The notes under the pieces: model-generated
Seen by the model: only the letters and a program-made list of their open reading frames with translations
What the model was told of the DNA's origin: nothing
Databases searched by the model: none
Shown here: one piece after another, positions 5,806 through 5,909 of the stretch
How the letters are laid out: every line of letters starts with the position of its first letter
How positions within the stretch are numbered: the first letter of the stretch is position 1
Origin: Panacagrimonas sp052386745
GTDB taxonomy: Bacteria; Pseudomonadota; Gammaproteobacteria; Nevskiales; Nevskiaceae
Length of the DNA: 5,909 bases
Assembly: GCA_052386745.1 (NCBI GenBank)
Contig: JBQTJW010000019.1
Span: 1-5,909, forward strand
Reading direction: 5' to 3'
Position numbers and translations under genes: made by a program

Positions 5806-5837
5806 GTGGGCAGAAGGTGGCTGACGGAGGGACGGCG

Positions 5838-5909
5838 ATGGCGATGAACCGGGTGCAATTTCAGCGTGGTCTGTCGCTGGTGGAGTTCCAGCGACGCTAT
5901 GGCACGGTG
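5838..5909 (+). CDS. IS1595-family transposase, N-terminal 24 codons (runs off the window)
   Basis: From ATG at 5838 the frame reads MAMNRVQFQRGLSLVEFQRR and then YGTV to the window edge. The pattern M-N-x-V-Q-F-Q-x-G-L-S-x-x-E-F-x-x-x-Y-G-T is the recognisable opening of IS1595/ISXO2-type transposases, where a zinc-ribbon segment and then a DDE (ISXO2-like) catalytic domain follow. A strong Shine-Dalgarno GGAGG (5826-5830) sits 7 nt before the ATG. A second in-frame ATG two codons later is an alternative start. Whether the gene is intact cannot be seen here. Confidence 0.75.
   Translation, partial: MAMNRVQFQRGLSLVEFQRRYGTV

Larger units (their letters stand above)
5785..5909 (+). mobile_element. 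Left part of a probable IS1595-family element (boundary uncertain)
   Basis: The start of an IS1595-type transposase lies within the last 72 nt of the window, so its left end should fall between the neighbouring minus-strand gene and the transposase start. The terminal inverted repeat cannot be identified because the right end is outside the window. The left coordinate given is the nearest plausible limit. Confidence 0.4.

Noticed and set aside
1..5909. CRISPR array or tandem DNA repeats
   Set aside because: No regularly spaced direct repeats of 20 or more bases were seen; the only duplication noticed is the protein-level motif pair at 5317-5454.

Overview
The window reads as a high-GC chromosomal segment (roughly two-thirds GC over 117-4750) from a Pseudomonadota bacterium. 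GC-rich codon choice, the PurU sequence and the tRNA-Leu(GAG) with its flanking signals fit Burkholderiales or Xanthomonadales. I cannot place it more precisely from the sequence alone.

From 117 to about 4480 every convincing gene is on the minus strand. In transcription order (right to left) they are: a secreted protein of unknown function (3722-4477); a secreted thioredoxin-fold protein with a helical, TPR-like tail (2427-3719), 2 nt downstream; a strong GC hairpin (2388-2411); purU, formyltetrahydrofolate deformylase (1434-2300); a glycosyltransferase-like protein (412-1437) overlapping purU in a GTGA stop/start; and the first 100 or so codons of a polysaccharide pyruvyl transferase family protein (113-412) overlapping the previous gene in a TGATG stop/start. 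The last three form a tightly overlapping unit that joins a one-carbon/formate enzyme to what looks like surface-glycan modification.

The pyruvyl transferase stops making sense in a G/C homopolymer palindrome at about 97-116. Left of it, bases 1-96 (about 84% GC) read on the opposite strand as the end of an Eis-like GNAT acetyltransferase. Two unrelated genes, both broken, meet head to head at a hairpin-prone tract, so this is either an assembly or library chimera or a genuine rearrangement.

To the right, a complete tRNA-Leu(GAG) (4746-4830, +) has its own promoter and a Rho-independent terminator. Beyond the terminator the composition drops toward 50-55% GC, and three accessory features follow: a small possible ribbon-helix-helix ORF (4962-5207, +); a membrane-anchored coiled-coil protein with an internal 27-residue-period motif duplication (5131-5778, -); and, divergent from it, the first 24 codons of an IS1595-family transposase (5838-5909, +). 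This looks like the start of a horizontally acquired block next to a tRNA gene. The membrane/coiled-coil protein with duplicated W...K..WD.E motifs is the best candidate for something undescribed.
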